Shown here one piece after another: positions 1 to 13,073 of a stretch of DNA of 32,293 nucleotides. A program made the translations under genes and the position numbers. Position 1 is the first letter of the stretch; each line of letters starts with the position of its first letter. This DNA is from Ichthyophthirius multifiliis. Lineage: Eukaryota; Ciliophora; Oligohymenophorea; Hymenostomatida. The stretch spans positions 1-32,293 of the forward strand of contig NW_004086137.1 of the NCBI RefSeq assembly GCF_000220395.1, in the 5' to 3' direction. The notes beneath the pieces were generated by a model. It was not told the DNA's origin. It did not search any database and was given only the letters and a program-made list of their open reading frames with translations.

Positions 1-60
<60 letters not shown>
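1..60. repeat. (TA)n microsatellite at window edge
   Basis: Almost pure TA dinucleotide repeat. Similar TA tracts sit inside several introns of this window, and the next gene lacks its 5' exons, so this tract may be part of an intron of that gene. Confidence 0.9.
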
Positions 61-61
<1 letters not shown>

Positions 62-84
62 TCAAAAAAAGGATTGGATTTTAG

Positions 85-887
85 ATATTTAAAAAGTAAA
101 ATAAAAATATTATATTAATTTCCTGACCATTAATCTATGAGCTTAAAAATGGAAAGCGAAGTAGATGTACCATTAAAGAACATTTTATGTTTGGGAAATG
201 AATTTGAATATTTTAAAGAATATGTTCCTTTTGTAGACTAAGGAAGATTAGTTCATAATATAAGAAAAGCAACAAAAATCGGTTACGCTTGTATGGATGT
301 ACCTATGATTTCTAAAAGGGAATGTTACTTTTTAGGTGCTGGATATAATCTATTAGATGAAACAGGAAGTATTATGTTAGTATCGAAAACTATTCATAAT
401 GTAAAAAAAAAAAATTATATAAACAAATAAAAAAATATTAACAATAATAAAAAATGTATATATATTTACAAAGGATACTTAATTTTGTAATAAAATAGGT
501 TTAGAAATTCCAGAAAATAAAAATTATATTAGATTAGATTATAAATATTATGTATTGAATTTAACTCCATTAGGACCATAAAGATGCTATTTGTAAATGA
601 TATTTAATGTAGATTATAAAATCCCTTTAATACCGAAATCTATAAAAAATTGGTGTGGAAGAAAATTCGCTTTATTTTTTGTTGAAAATGTAATTAAAAA
701 AGCTACTAATTTTAAAGGTAGTAATTGGGAAAAAGCTATTTAGAAATCTAAAGATTTTTATAATTGGATAGATTAAGTTTTAAATATTTTTTTAAAAGAT
801 TGTGAATTAAATGAAAATAATATTGAAATATAAGAAGTAAGAAAAAGAATAAATAGATATGTATTATAAAAAAATATTATTTATTGA
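85..887 (+). CDS. START-domain lipid-transfer-like protein, 5' end missing
   Basis: Lipid-binding START (StAR-related) domain protein; the ligand cannot be predicted. Exons: about 85 (or 97) to 400 and 474-887, with a 73-nt intron 401-473 (GTAAAA..ACAAAG). The stop is TGA at 885-887. The pattern EVDVPLKNIL, FEYFKEYVPF, RKATKIGYACMDVPMISKRE and then IRLDYKYYVLNLTPLGP follows the beta-strand and loop order of ciliate START proteins. The C-terminal helix carries KSIKNWCGRKFALFFVENVI. An ATG exists at 137, but the frame is open upstream and the preceding codons (FPDHQS) fit the first START strand, so the true start probably lies in exons left of the window. In-frame TAA and TAG are read as Gln. 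Confidence 0.72.
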
Positions 888-1644
888 AAAATTTTATACA
901 ATTATTTAATATTATTTATTTAATAAAATATAAAATTATTATAATAAGCTTTGAAAATATATATATTTTAAATTAATTATTGTTAATATAGTAACTTTAC
1001 ATATATAAATATATTTTTTTTAAAATAATATAAAAAAATTAATATTTGAATATTTTAAATATAATATAATTAATTATTGTTTAAAATATATTAGTTAAAA
1101 ATTAAAATTTTAAAATGATTTTATTTATTAAATAGTGAATATATCAATTATTCAGATAAATATAATTTATTTATTATAAGTATTTTATAAAGTCAAAATA
1201 ATTATACTAACTAATTAATATTCTTCATTGATTATTAAGTTTTATAGAAAAATTTAAATATTAAAAATAAATAATTAATAGATTTAAAATTATATATAAT
1301 ATAAATATATAATATATTATTTATATTTATATAAATATATATATATATATTTATTATACATATATATTTCTTTATATATTTAACACATCATTTAAATAAA
1401 AATGATTTTTTTTTTTTAATCAAATTAATTAAATGCTTATTTAATTATTATTAAATATTATTTGTTTTTTTAATATAAATTAAAAAATATATAATTAAAT
1501 AATAATGTTTATATTTTAAATAAAAACTCTTAGTATATAATTTATTTATATATATCTTTTTTTATGTCTAATACAAATTATATTTATTTATATATTAAAT
1601 AAAATATAAATATTTTAATCATATCTATAATTTAATTAAAAATC
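888..1644. other. Intergenic spacer
   Basis: AT-rich spacer between two plus-strand genes. It should hold the START gene terminator and the adenylosuccinate synthetase promoter. I see no ORF with coding character, RNA gene or clear motif. Confidence 0.6.
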
Positions 1645-2467
1645 ATGAGTCTAAAAAAAGCAGTATTTTCTTCATCAAAACTTTTAAATGGTTTGAATTC
1701 TAAAGTATGTGTAATTGTAGGTATATATTTCATACAAAAAAAAAAAAAAAATATATAAAAATAGGTTCTTAATGGGGTGATGAAGGTAAAGGAAAATTAG
1801 TCGATATTTTAGCCGGAAAATACGATGTATGTGCCAGATACAATGGAGGAGCAAATGCTGGTATAACAAATAAAAAAAATCCTAAGAAATATAATATAAT
1901 TAAAAGGTCATACAATTATAGTAAATGGTGTAAAATATCCTTTCCATTTACTCCCATGTGGAATATTATATCCTTAGACTTTAAATTTATTAGGAAATGG
2001 TACAGTAATTCATTTACAAACAATGTTCGATGAATTAAAATAACTCGATAGAGATAAGATATGTTATAAAGGAAGATTAATGCTATCAGACAGAGCTCAT
2101 TTAGTAACTTCTTTATCTATAGCTGCAGATTCTAAAAACGAGGAATAATCAAAAAGTGTATTTTTTTTATTTTTATTTTTTTAAAGATAAAAAAAAGATT
2201 AATTTTTGGGAACTACCAAAAGAGGAATAGGTCCCACATATGCCAGTAAAATGAACAGATATGGATTAAGAATTGGTGATTTGAAAAATTGGGATACCTT
2301 TTAATAAAAATATAACTATTTATAGTAAAAATTTAAAGATTTCGATATATAACCATAACAGGATGAATTAAAAGAATTCAAATAATTAAGAGATAGACTT
2401 CTTTCTGAAAACATGATAGTAGATTCAGTTTATTTATTAAATAAATAAATGAAAGAAGGAAAAAAGT

Positions 2468-2520
<53 letters not shown>

Positions 2521-3272
2521 TTATTTATTTTATTTTTTACTTTAGAATACTTGTTGAAGGGGCTAATGCTTGTTTATTAGATATTGATTTTGGTACATAT
2601 CCTTATGTAACTTCTTCTTCAACTTCTGTTGGTGGAGTTTGCACAGGATTAGGTATTCCGCCTTAAAATATATAAACAGTTGTAGGAATAGTAAAAGCAT
2701 ATACAACTAGGGTAGGAGAAGGTCCATTCCCTACTGAATTATAAGGTGATTTTTTATTATAATAAAAATAATATAGACACATATAAATTTATAGATGAAA
2801 ATGGTGAACATTTTAGAAAAGTAGGAAGAGAATTCGGAACTACTACTGGAAGACCAAGAAGATGTGGATGGTTAGATATTCCTTTGTTAAGATATTCGAA
2901 TATGATAAATAAATTTTCATCTATTAATATTACTAAGTTAGATGTATTGGATTAAATGGATTAAATAAAAATTGCAACTAAGTATTTGATAGATGGAAAA
3001 GAAATCGGATATATGCCTTCAACTATTGATGAACTATCTTAAGTTTAAGTTGAATATATTAAACTTAAAGGGTATTTTTTAATTTTTTTATGTTTTATTT
3101 TTTTTTTAATACTTTAAGATGGAAAAAAGATATTTCAAAAATTACTACATATAGATCTTTACCTAAAGAAGCTAAAGAATATATTAAAACTATTGAAAAA
3201 TTACTTAAAGTTCCAGTAAGTTGGATTGGAACTGGACCTGAAAGGGAATCAATGATATAAAAAAAAATATGA
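1645..3272 (+). CDS. Adenylosuccinate synthetase
   Basis: Joins IMP and aspartate with GTP to make adenylosuccinate, the first committed step to AMP, in the cytosol. Exons 1645-1720, 1765-1860, 1907-2155, 2198-2465, 2546-2745, 2795-3071 and 3119-3272 join without a frame error to 439 residues, close to the human length. Visible signatures are [11 protein letters not shown] at 26-36 (catalytic Asp31), NGGANAGHT with catalytic His59, [65 protein letters not shown] and the C-terminal GTGPERE. All six introns are GT..AG and 42-80 nt long; intron 4 (2466-2545) is mostly (TA)n. Gln is often TAA and the stop is TGA. Residues 1-20 look like a simple extension without a clear targeting signal. Confidence 0.96.
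2472..2516. repeat. (TA)n tract in adenylosuccinate synthetase intron 4
   Basis: Pure TA repeat making up most of the 80-nt intron 2466-2545. It shows how short introns here can expand by slippage. Confidence 0.9.
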
Positions 3273-3963
3273 GGAAGAATATATTAAAATATATTAAAAT
3301 TAAAGAAACATATTTTTATATTATTTTTATTTATTATTATTTTTTTGAAATATATAAAAATAATTTTTTAATTATTATTGATTATTTATATATTGATTTT
3401 ACAAAAGATATATATATATATATAAATAAATATATATATATATTTATTTTGTTATAATTATTTTATTTTTTATTAAAAAACACTATCTAAAACAAATAAA
3501 AAGGCAAAATTAAAAATAAACCAATAATATCTTTTTTTTTATCTAGATTAGATTTTTTTTTTTTAAATAGAAAATTCAAAACAATTTATATTTTTTATTA
3601 TAATATATTATAAGTATTTTATTTATAATCATATATTTATTCTTATAGATGTTTCATTTAAAAAAATATTTATCTATTTTTTATAGATTTTAATTATAAA
3701 TTCGAAATTGAAGAAAAAAAATATATATATAATTTTTTATATTTAAATAAAACATATTTATTTTATAAAAAACTTAAAATACAAATGTATAAAATTAAAT
3801 TAAATTAGAATTAATTTATTTATGTTTTATTTAATCTTAAATTAATAATAATTCAATCATTTATTTTTATGAATAAAATAAAAAAATAAAATACGGAATA
3901 AAAAAAAGCAAAAAAAACAAACAAATACATATATAGATCGAATATAAATAATAAAAATAATAA
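3273..3963. other. Convergent intergenic spacer
   Basis: Separates two genes that converge (plus-strand stop at 3272, minus-strand stop at 3964). It is AT-rich with homopolymer and TA runs. It must contain both 3' ends, but no recognisable polyadenylation or RNA motif is visible. Confidence 0.6.
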
Positions 3964-4925
3964 TCAAAAAACGATATTAGCATTTTCAATTTTAAATCCA
4001 GCTTTAACCAAAGATTTAATAACAAGATCTTCATATTCATCTTAACTAACTTAGTTATCTCTATTAAGATCAGCCATATCTAACCAAACAGCAACATCAG
4101 CTTAAGAAGGAGCAAAGTTAGCCATTCCCATTTCTTTATAAGTATCTTTAATGAGTTCATTGATTTCATTTCTATCTAAATAACCACCAGCATCTTAATC
4201 ATATTTCTTGAATAATCTTCTCGCCTTTATACATATAAAAAAATAATAAATTAAAAAAAAAAGAAATTATTACGACATTCAATTTAGTTTCAATTTCTTA
4301 AGGATATTATTTTTTTCCTGCTCTTTTGACTTTCTCACCACCGCCAAATTATTTCGTTTCAGCCCCACATAAATATTTCATACATAAGTTTTCTATATCT
4401 TCTATTGTGCATTATTTATCTCCGTTAGTATCAATTACTCTCTAATAAGAATTTGAATAATCAATATTCAAATTTATTTAAGTATTTAAATATTTGTAAG
4501 TATCCTATATCATAGAAAGGCTATCATTTGCATCGATTCTTCCTTTTCTTGATCTATCATATTATTCAAAAAGTCTCTTAGCTACAGCTTTAGCATTCTA
4601 ATTTTATTTTATTTGTAAATAAGATAAATAAATTAGTATATGTAATTACATCAGGATCAGTTAAAGCACCAAGGGGGACTGCTGAACCTATTTATTGGAA
4701 TCCTCCTTATTTTCCAGCTCTTTTTACTTATTCTCCATCATATATTCCTTAATATGATTAATCGTAAGCTTGACCAGGTATATTTGTGTATTGGTACTAG
4801 GCTTGGGGACGAATTTAAGTATTACTTCCGCTTGTATAGACTTAAGAATATTCAGTTACTTAAGGACCAGAAGTTGTGTATACTTATTAAGAATATTATA
4901 CAGTTCCGTAATTTGAACCTCTCAT
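3964..4925 (-). CDS. Four-EF-hand calcium-binding protein, TCBP-25-like
   Basis: Calcium sensor or buffer of the ciliate TCBP-25/23 type. Exons 4925-4650, 4597-4274 and 4224-3964 join in phase 0 to 286 residues; introns are 4598-4649 (52 nt) and 4225-4273 (49 nt). The four loops are DRSRKGRIDAND, DTNGDKQCTIED, DQDAGGYLDRNE and DLNRDNQVSQDE. Loops 3 and 4 are canonical with Glu at position 12; loops 1 and 2 end in Asp and are probably weaker. About 90 residues rich in Gln, Tyr, Ser and Thr precede the EF-hands, longer than I would expect for TCBP-25. The motif VKRAGK occurs twice, once before EF1 and once between EF2 and EF3. The start ATG at 4925 lies just inside a sharp change to AT-only sequence. 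Family assignment is strong; orthology to TCBP-25 is inference. Confidence 0.9.
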
Positions 4926-6071
4926 TTTTATTTATTTTATTTTATTTAATTTTTATTTTAAAATAAATTTTTTAGTATTATTTACTTACTTATCTTTTTA
5001 TATATAATAAATATAGAAATATATTTTTTATTTTTATTTTTATTTCTTTTTTTTATTTAAAAAATTTTATTTGAGAAATTATTTAAAATTTTAAAATTAA
5101 TAAAAATATATATGTATACTATTTAATAAGTTATTTAAATATTTTTTAATTTAAAAATAATTAATAATTAAGTGAAGATATAATTATAAGAAAATATTAT
5201 AAAAATTAATTAAAAATGTAAGTTATTTTTTTTTTTTTTTTAATTATCTATAATAAATAATTTAGTTTTTTTTTTTAAATAATTATTAAATAAAATCATT
5301 AAAACTAAAAAGTTTGATAATTTAGAAAAAAAAAGATTAATTAAATATACATTGAATAAATAAAAATAAACTTTTTTTTAAAAAAAATTATATAGATTTT
5401 AATTTATATTATTTAAAATAAAAAATTATCTATTTGTGTAAATTAATTTCTATTACCCAAATTTTTTATTTTTATATAATTTTAAAATAAAATTAATGTA
5501 AAAAAAACAGTATTTTTAATTAAATAATTATCCAATGAAAGTTCTGATTGAAATAAAATATTTATAATATATTATTTTTAGTTATTTATATTTATTTTTT
5601 AAATATAATTTTTATTTTTTATATTTTATATATTTAAATAATTAATTTTATTTGAAATCATGCATTAATTTTAAAATATTAAAAAGATATAGATGTATAT
5701 GTATAGACAAGAAAATTTTATTTTTAAAAACTTATTAAACAAAATAATAAAGTAATCTATCATACAACATAATTTATAAGTTGCTTCTTATCAAAAAATT
5801 ATATTTAATTATTAAACTTATTAATTTATTTTAATTTATCTTGCATTTCCTATATTTAATAATAAACTTAAACCTTAATATTTTTTAATATATAATAAAA
5901 TACTTTTTTCCATTGAGAAAATTATTTAGAATCAGAAAAATATTAAGAACTTAAATTATGCAAATCTTATATTTATTACTATATATTATATTCAATTACA
6001 TTATATTAATTCTAAAAAAAAAATTAAAAAAAAAAAATATATTATTTAAAAAAAATACTTATTATATATCA
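4926..6071. other. Long AT-rich spacer, no supported gene
   Basis: Mostly homopolymers and TA-rich sequence. A 40-codon minus-strand ORF (5791-5913, starting MEKSILLYIKKYQG) is open in the ciliate code, but it is too short to support and has no recognisable motif. The region upstream of 4925 should hold the promoter of the EF-hand gene. Confidence 0.5.
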
Positions 6072-7374
6072 TCAATATTAAAATAATAAGGATTTTTTAT
6101 ATTACAAACAAAATTTTAATTACGAGACATATTATTACTTTTTTATTTTTAAATAAAAAAAAAGATTGCTAGTAAAAAATTTAGATTATAATTAAGTACT
6201 TATAATCATTAAAATAAATCATGTCTATATTTTATTATGTAATTAAAAACTATTGAATTTCATATAATTTATCATTTTCTTATTTTATTTAAAAATCAGA
6301 ATAATTAATTTATTTTTATTAAGGTAAAATAACTTAAGAAGAAGATCTTTAGGATAAATAACTTTTTTTCTTATTATAAATTTCATTTAAAGAAGCTTTA
6401 CAATTTTCAGATTTTTCATTTGTCTTTTTTTTTTAAAGAAAAATAAATAAAATAAAATATTATATTATATGTATTATATTTATTTTTAAAAAAAAATACA
6501 AATAAAATATCTTTATATTATTAATTATATTCAGCTGAATCCTAACAAGATGTAAATAATTACAATAGTTTTGGTCCATAAGTAAAGTTCTTTTATTTTT
6601 TATGTTTCTTGCTTATATTTTATTTTTTATTTTTATTTTATTTATTTTTTTAAAAAATAATAATAATTTTATTACATTTAATAACCATTTTATAATTTTT
6701 AATAGGCTGTTTTTATAAAAGGATTTTTTTTTGTTTCTTTTTTATTTTATTAATATTGCAAATGAGAATATGGGTTTAAGTCTAAATTTATATAATCTTA
6801 TGTATTCATAGTATTTAACTAATATATATATTTTATTTCGCTTTTCTTATTTTCTTATTATTATTAAGTTTAAAAATTTTTATTTTTTAATGTTATTGAT
6901 TATTAATTATCAAATGATTGATTCTTTTAACAACTATTTGATATATATATTTTTTAAATTTATCCCAAAGTTTTTTTTTTGGTTTTTTTAAACTATTGTT
7001 CATCTTTATAATTTAGTTTATTTGAATAAATATTATATTCTTTATGAATTTTGTTGCTTTTATTTCGTTTATTTCTTTTATTTAAAATTATCTTTAATTA
7101 TTAATTTGGATAGTGAAATATGTTTTTATTTATTAAACTTTTTTATTAATTATCTAAAGGTTTTTCTTATTAAAATAAATTATAATTTGAAGGACAGGAA
7201 TTTTGATTTTCTAATAATTATTCAGCACAGTTTTTTTTTGTTTTTTATTTGTAAATGGATTTTTTATTTAGGAAGGTTGGCTATTATTTAATAAAAGTGC
7301 TTTTTAATTATATTTTTATGTTGTTTTTTTAGTAAATTTTTGGATTTATTCTAAATTTACAAAACTCAAAAAAT
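6072..7374 (-). CDS. Gln/Asn/Lys-rich protein of unknown function, 5' end unresolved
   Basis: I do not recognise this gene. Minus-strand exons 7374-6676, 6611-6500, 6423-6200 and 6168-6072 join in frame through introns of 64, 76 and 31 nt and end at TGA (6072-6074), giving about 378 residues. The protein is hydrophilic and rich in Gln, Asn, Lys and Ser. Recognisable stretches are NCAEQLLENQNSCPSNYN, FTYGPKLLQLFTSCQDSAEY and KSYLSQRSSSQVILP. No membrane segment or known domain is seen. The first exon shown has an acceptor at its 5' edge and no ATG in frame, so at least one upstream exon is missing from this model. The F- and L-rich plus-strand ORF at 7022-7291 is the antisense shadow of this gene. 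Confidence 0.55.
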
Positions 7375-8785
7375 CTAAAAAATTAGATTAAAGTTAAGGC
7401 TTTTCAATCACTTTTTTTATTTTTTTATTTTTTATTTATCTTTTCTATGAAAGTTATTTTTTTAATTAACAATTAACTATTTTTTTTTTTTAAAAAAAAA
7501 AAAAATTGATATAAATTAATTAAAAAAAATATATATCTTAGAAAATTTCGTTTATTTTAAAGTATCAAAATATATAATAACAATAATTATTTAAAAAAAT
7601 TAGTAATATAAAAATATAAAAATAAAGGAAGATTGATAAACAAAAAAAATTACAAAATTAAATAAAAATTATATATTCTAAAATTTTTATTTAAATATTT
7701 AATAAAACAAAAATATTATATAATAAAAAAATATATAAACAAAATTAAATTAATAAATGTAATATTTACCTTCACATAAAAAAATATTTAAATATTTTTT
7801 AAAAAAATTAATTTAACGTATAATTATTTTTTTATTTGATATTAATTTTATTAAATTTATAAAAAGTATAATTTGTAATGAAGTAAGATAAAATTTTAAA
7901 TAAAAAAATTGATTTTTTTTTAAATAAAATAATAACAGAAATTGAAATAAAAATTAATATTTTAACTAAACTAAAAAATTATAAATATTTAAAATTTTTT
8001 AAAATATTAAAATATTAAGATTATTTTTTAAAATAATTATATTAATAATATCGAACTTTATATTAAGTATTAAATAAATAATTTAAAAATATATAAATAA
8101 TAATATAAAATTAAAAAAAAATTAAATAATATTTATTCAATCATATAAATATTATATAAATTAATATTTTTTAATTTAATATTATATATAAAATAATATT
8201 TATCATCATTTATATATTTATAATAATTATTTTAACTTTTTTTTTATAAATAAAATAATTAATATATAAAAAAAAGATAAGGCTATTTAAATTGAATTTT
8301 ATTTATAAAATAAATTCATAATAAATAATTATAATATAAATTTTATAAATAATAAATATATTTAACAAATACATAAATAAATAATTTTCTTAAACTGAAT
8401 TATTTATTTTTATTTTGGTTCTATAAACAATTATTTTTATATTAAAGCCATACATAATTTTCTATTTATAAAAGATCTTTAATTATAAGAAAAATAATAT
8501 TTTAAATTTCTAAACTAAAATAGTTTTATTAAAATATATTTTATTTTTTTCAAACAAAATTAATAAAAAAAATAAATAAAATTTAAATCTTATTATTTCA
8601 TTTTTTTTAAACAAAAAACTTAATTTTAATAAAAGTCATTATATCTATATTTTTTATTTGAATTGATTTTTGTCTATATATTATTAAAAAAAACAAATAT
8701 ATTACAGAAAAAATAAATGTTTAAAAGTAATATATATATATATATGATTTTTATTTTGTTTCTTATTTATTATATAAATTATTCT
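7375..8785. other. Spacer, may hide the first exon of the gene at 6072-7374
   Basis: Very AT-rich. Around 7375-7480 the minus strand has a second open frame (KPQLQSNFLDF) that could be coding, but I could not splice it to the downstream exons. From about 7480 to 8785 I see nothing but low-complexity sequence. Confidence 0.4.
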
Positions 8786-9813
8786 TCATTTTATATTAAT
8801 TTTTTATGTTTTAATTTTATTCATATTTTTTTTGTGATAATTAATAATATCACTTTATTTTTCAATATCAATAGCTTCTATAATATATCTATATTCCCTA
8901 TTAGCCCTTATATTGTATGTCGCAATCATTCTTTTTTAAATATCCTCTAATTCTTCATTAAAAGGTTTTTTTTTCTTTACCTCTAATACTTTATTTCTTT
9001 TAAAGCAAGCATTATATATTACCTTTAAAAAATTTGAAATGGTCATATTAATACACACAATCCCTGAAATAATTAACAATAAAATAAATAAATATAGAAT
9101 ATTATAAGCTCTTTCTTAAATAATATTATTTTCCTTAATACTTATACTAGTATTCCAAACATTATTCCCTTCAATTAAAATATAAGAATAATTTAATTAA
9201 ATCTAATTTGAAGTCCTTGTAAACATTGCTGGATTTCCATACATATATAATCCTATTAAAAGATGAAAAATTAACGAAAAAGGTAATATTTAAACTATTC
9301 TTTTATTCAAATAACTATCATAAGTAGGTGGTCTTCTACATATTCTTAAAAGTCTATATTTATAAATCCAGTATTATATCCCTAAAGTAATAAATCCTAC
9401 CAAAAGTAAAATTGGCATTCCGGAAGAATAAAAAAGACAGGTAAAAATTACATTTAAAACTAACGAGTAATAAGAAATAATTGTAAACTAAGGACCAATT
9501 ATTGCATTATTGGCAGCTTTTTAAATATCTATACCAATTAATTTTTTGGTTTTGAGAACTCGAGAGTTTTCTTAAAAAGGAACAATTAAAAATTAGAATA
9601 TAAAATGAGTAAAAATAAAAAAAAACATAGTTGTAGTTATCTTAGAACCAACTGTATTATACCAACTTCTATCGAAATCAGGAGAGAAGGTTTATTTTTT
9701 TTCATATTGATATTCCTTAAGGGGAGGTATAGGTTCAGATATGAATAATGCAGGTATCATTCCATAAATATCTGCTTATAACTATATATATATAATTAAA
9801 TAAATATATATAA

Positions 9814-9863
<50 letters not shown>

Positions 9864-11544
9864 TTTTACTATAGTTGTAATAATAGCTGTATTAATAAAA
9901 ATAGCTATAAATGCTTTAGTAACAGTATTAGTTATTTACATAGTTATAGTTGAACACCTTTTAAATTCGGCTAATGAGTTTATAATTTTTTAAATAAAAA
10001 AATTAACAACCATAATTACTAAACCAGTAAATAAAGTCAAAACATAGGTATATGCGTATCTTGCCCAAGTATCCCAACATAAATTTTATATTGTTTAATC
10101 TTGAGTAACTTCTGAAAAATTAAGCTGCGAACAATAACAATTTTTATTTTCAAAATTTTATTAAGCTTCAGATAATGATATGTTATGGTTAGTACATTTA
10201 TCAATACTAAAAGGTTTAGCTATATTAGCTAACATAACTATTATAAAAGTAAATATCATAACTAAAAATACTAAAAATACAGACAATAAACCACGAAAAG
10301 ATCTTTATACTAATATATATATAATTATATATATATAAATATGTATATTTTTTACTTGGTGTAACTTCTAAGTTTTCCCATTTTATGTTTGAAGGTTCAT
10401 CAGGTTTTAAATTTATTTATAAAGGATAAAGTTATCCCCTATAATTAAATAATAATTTATCTGGATAATCTCCACAACATGAAAAATTAGGTATTTTTTA
10501 AATTTCTTTACTTACTTTTTTCTTATCTTCTATATTATCAAATATTAAATATGCACTTAAGGATGGATATTCATTATGTTAAAAAAATACCTCGTTATTG
10601 CTTACTTTTTTCGATAATTTATTCTTCACAATTTCAAGTATTTTAAGGCTTAAATCTTGTAACTTTTTCTCATAAATCATTAATTGCTTACTTTATTATT
10701 GATTAATTCCTTTAAATTTGAGCCTAGCCTTTTCTTAATTTATTAAATCAATCAAATTCGCCTCTTCTTTATGCAAAAAAAGAGTATTTTCGTAATTTCT
10801 GGCCAAAAAACACTCATAAACATTCGCATTAAATTTTTCTTTAAAATGAGCTGAAATATATTTCGGGTTAATTAAATCTTGAGGAAATCCTTTTACATTT
10901 ATTGCATATGTTGATGGATAATTGAATTTTTATTCTATATTTTTTACAGTTTTTTTGGAAAAATATTAAAACCATATAGTAAATAATAAAAATACTAAAG
11001 AATATGTTAAATCAGGGATTGTTACCCATTTTAATTTTTTTTTCTTTTTTTTTGAAAAATATATATATATATATATATATTTATTATTATTTACTGTTTC
11101 TTCTACATATTAATCTATTTTTAAAGCGTTTGAAATTTTCACTTGTTATAATTATTCAGCTGTCGCGTTATTTGGAGGTGTTTCAACTATTAATTCTGTT
11201 TGATTAGATAAAGAAAGTGTGCTTAAAAGGTTTATATTAAACTTTATTCTATCTAATGAACCTCCATTAAGGTTTTAGTAAATTGCGGGGATACTTATTA
11301 TGAACATAATCAAGAAAACTAGTGAAGAATATTTAATAAATTCAAAAAAAAGACGTAAACCAGTTCCATATTCTGAAAGTTCTTCTAGATTACAAAATAG
11401 ACTAAATTATTATTATGTATCGGTGTTTAAAACCATGTTTTTTAGTCTAAAATCTAATGCATCTTCCCATTTTGCTAATTATTCATCTTTTTTTACAACA
11501 TTTTATATATCTTAAATTTATAAATATGATTGACCTTTTATCAT
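8786..11544 (-). CDS. OSCA/TMEM63 (CSC1-like) membrane channel protein
   Basis: Multi-pass membrane protein of the hyperosmolality/mechanosensitive cation channel family. Exons 11544-11095, 11043-10356, 10309-9870 and 9781-8786 join cleanly to 857 residues; introns are 51, 46 and 88 nt. A first hydrophobic segment lies at about 70-92 and the next at about 160-176. A long cytoplasmic loop ends in the family hallmark WENL (about 371-374). A cluster of hydrophobic helices follows from about 386, including LLSVFLVFLVMIFTFIIVML, KAFIAIFINTAIITTI and MPILLLVGFITLGIQYWIYK. RRPPTYDSYLNKRIVQILPF and HLLIGLYMYGNPAMF near the end match the last helices of TMEM63. A Cys/Asn-rich extracellular loop (CTNHNISLS..NCYCSQ) lies between helices. 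The C-terminal tail is basic and short. Family is well supported; gating stimulus is inference. Confidence 0.85.
9819..9855. repeat. (TA)n tract in channel-gene intron 3
   Basis: TA repeat within the 88-nt intron 9782-9869 of the OSCA/TMEM63-like gene. Confidence 0.85.
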
Positions 11545-12470
11545 AATTTTTATTTTTTAATATTTATAAAATTTATACTATATTTTATTTATATTTAAAT
11601 TATACATATATATATATATATATATATAAATTAATTAAAATAGCAAAATTTTTTTTTCTTTAAATAAATTTTTTGTTATATATATATTTTTTAAAAATAA
11701 ATTAAATTTAAAATTATTTACTTTAATATATAAATATAAATGAAAATTTCAAATTTCTATTCGATGTTTTTATAAAAATCATATATATTTAATTTAATAA
11801 ATAAATTAATTAATATATTAAATTGAGGTAAATACTAAAGTTGTTTTTTATTTATATATAAAAAAATAAAAAAAATAGATAAATAATAATAGTAAAATAA
11901 TTATTTAATTAACTTTTATATTAAAAATAATAATAAATAATATAAATAAATAGTATATTAACTTTATATAAATAATATTATATATATATTAATATATATT
12001 TAAATATTTTTTTTTTTTTATATACATATTTTTAAAATTTATTTTTATGTTAGTAATTATAAATTATTAAATATGAATTTTATACTGGAATAATAATTAT
12101 TAGCTATAATTTTTAAATATTATATTTAAATTTTTTTTTATATTTAATTAAATACATATATTTAATAATTTATAATATAAAGTATAATATACATTCATTT
12201 AAATATTAAAAATTTAAATATATAAGTTTTCTATCAAGAATAAAAAATAAATAATTTAATATTTAAATATATTAACCCATTATAAAAACAAAAAATATAT
12301 ATTTATTTTAAAGAGTATTTATAAATTTATAAATATCTTTATATATTTTTATTATTATATTATTAATATATTACTTCATATAAAAATAAAACAATTTATT
12401 ATATATATATAAATATTTATTTACATATATATACATATATATATTAAAAACATAAAAATTCTTAAATAAA
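11545..12470. other. Intergenic spacer
   Basis: Upstream of the channel gene and downstream of the next minus-strand gene. Low-complexity AT sequence only; no ORF with coding composition on either strand. Confidence 0.6.
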
Positions 12471-12896
12471 TCAAACCGATTAATTATTACTTTCAGTTTA
12501 ATTAGAATCGTTTTAATTTTTACTACAAAAATACATACAACAGTAAATAATTCCTATAAAAAGCATTATTGCTGATAATATTAATGAAATTATTTTTAAT
12601 AATTTTTCATTTTCTAAATTTCCGCAAATTATAGTTGCTAAATAAATAATATATATTCCTCTTCCGAAATAATTTGATAAGAAATTTAGATTGTTTTTTA
12701 TTAATTCATATTAAAATTCCGATAAAATTAATATTATTCCAAATAATATTGAATATATTGGTTAAAATACTAACCAAGGTTAATCTAAAGCTAATTTTAT
12801 ATTAAAAAATGCGAAAATTCCGAAAGCTACTAAAACTATACCTATTACTATATTAAATTGCTTTAGAAAATTTTAAAATTTATTATTTTAACACAT
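12471..12896 (-). CDS. Small four-helix membrane protein, COPI-associated/TVP15-like
   Basis: Single-exon gene of 141 residues, ATG at 12896 and TGA at 12471-12473. Four hydrophobic segments are visible: FNIVIGIVLVAFGIFAFF, PIYSILFGIILILSEF, FGRGIYIIYLATIICG and ISLILSAIMLFIGIIYCCMY. The tail is hydrophilic and rich in Asn, Gln and Ser. Size, helix layout and the FGRGIYIIYL element fit the COPI-associated family (yeast TVP15), which are Golgi membrane proteins of vesicle traffic. The match is from pattern memory and the family is weakly conserved, so another four-helix family such as MARVEL is possible. Confidence 0.62.
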
Positions 12897-13073
12897 TTTT
12901 ATTTATATATATATAAATATTAAATTAAAAAATATCTATTTTAATTAACAAAAAAATTATTGTATTATTTATAGTATTTTTTTTGTTTTTTATAACATAA
13001 AATAGATTATTATAAAAAAAATAAACATATACATACACTCTCACATAAAAATAAGACAAATATATATTTTTTT

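Noticed and set aside
2746..2955. Plus-strand ORF starting inside adenylosuccinate synthetase
   Set aside because: It begins in intron 5 and only its later part is the real exon 6; the true frame joins from exon 5.
4754..4966. Plus-strand ORF over the first exon of the EF-hand gene
   Set aside because: It is antisense of the Gln/Tyr-rich N-terminal exon, whose minus-strand frame joins to EF-hands.
5791..5913. 40-codon minus-strand ORF
   Set aside because: Length is within chance expectation for a one-stop code and no motif or conserved context supports it.
7022..7291. F/L/Y-rich plus-strand ORF that looks like a membrane protein
   Set aside because: It is antisense to a long Gln/Asn/Lys-rich minus-strand exon that splices cleanly to further exons; T-rich antisense of such exons always mimics hydrophobic proteins.
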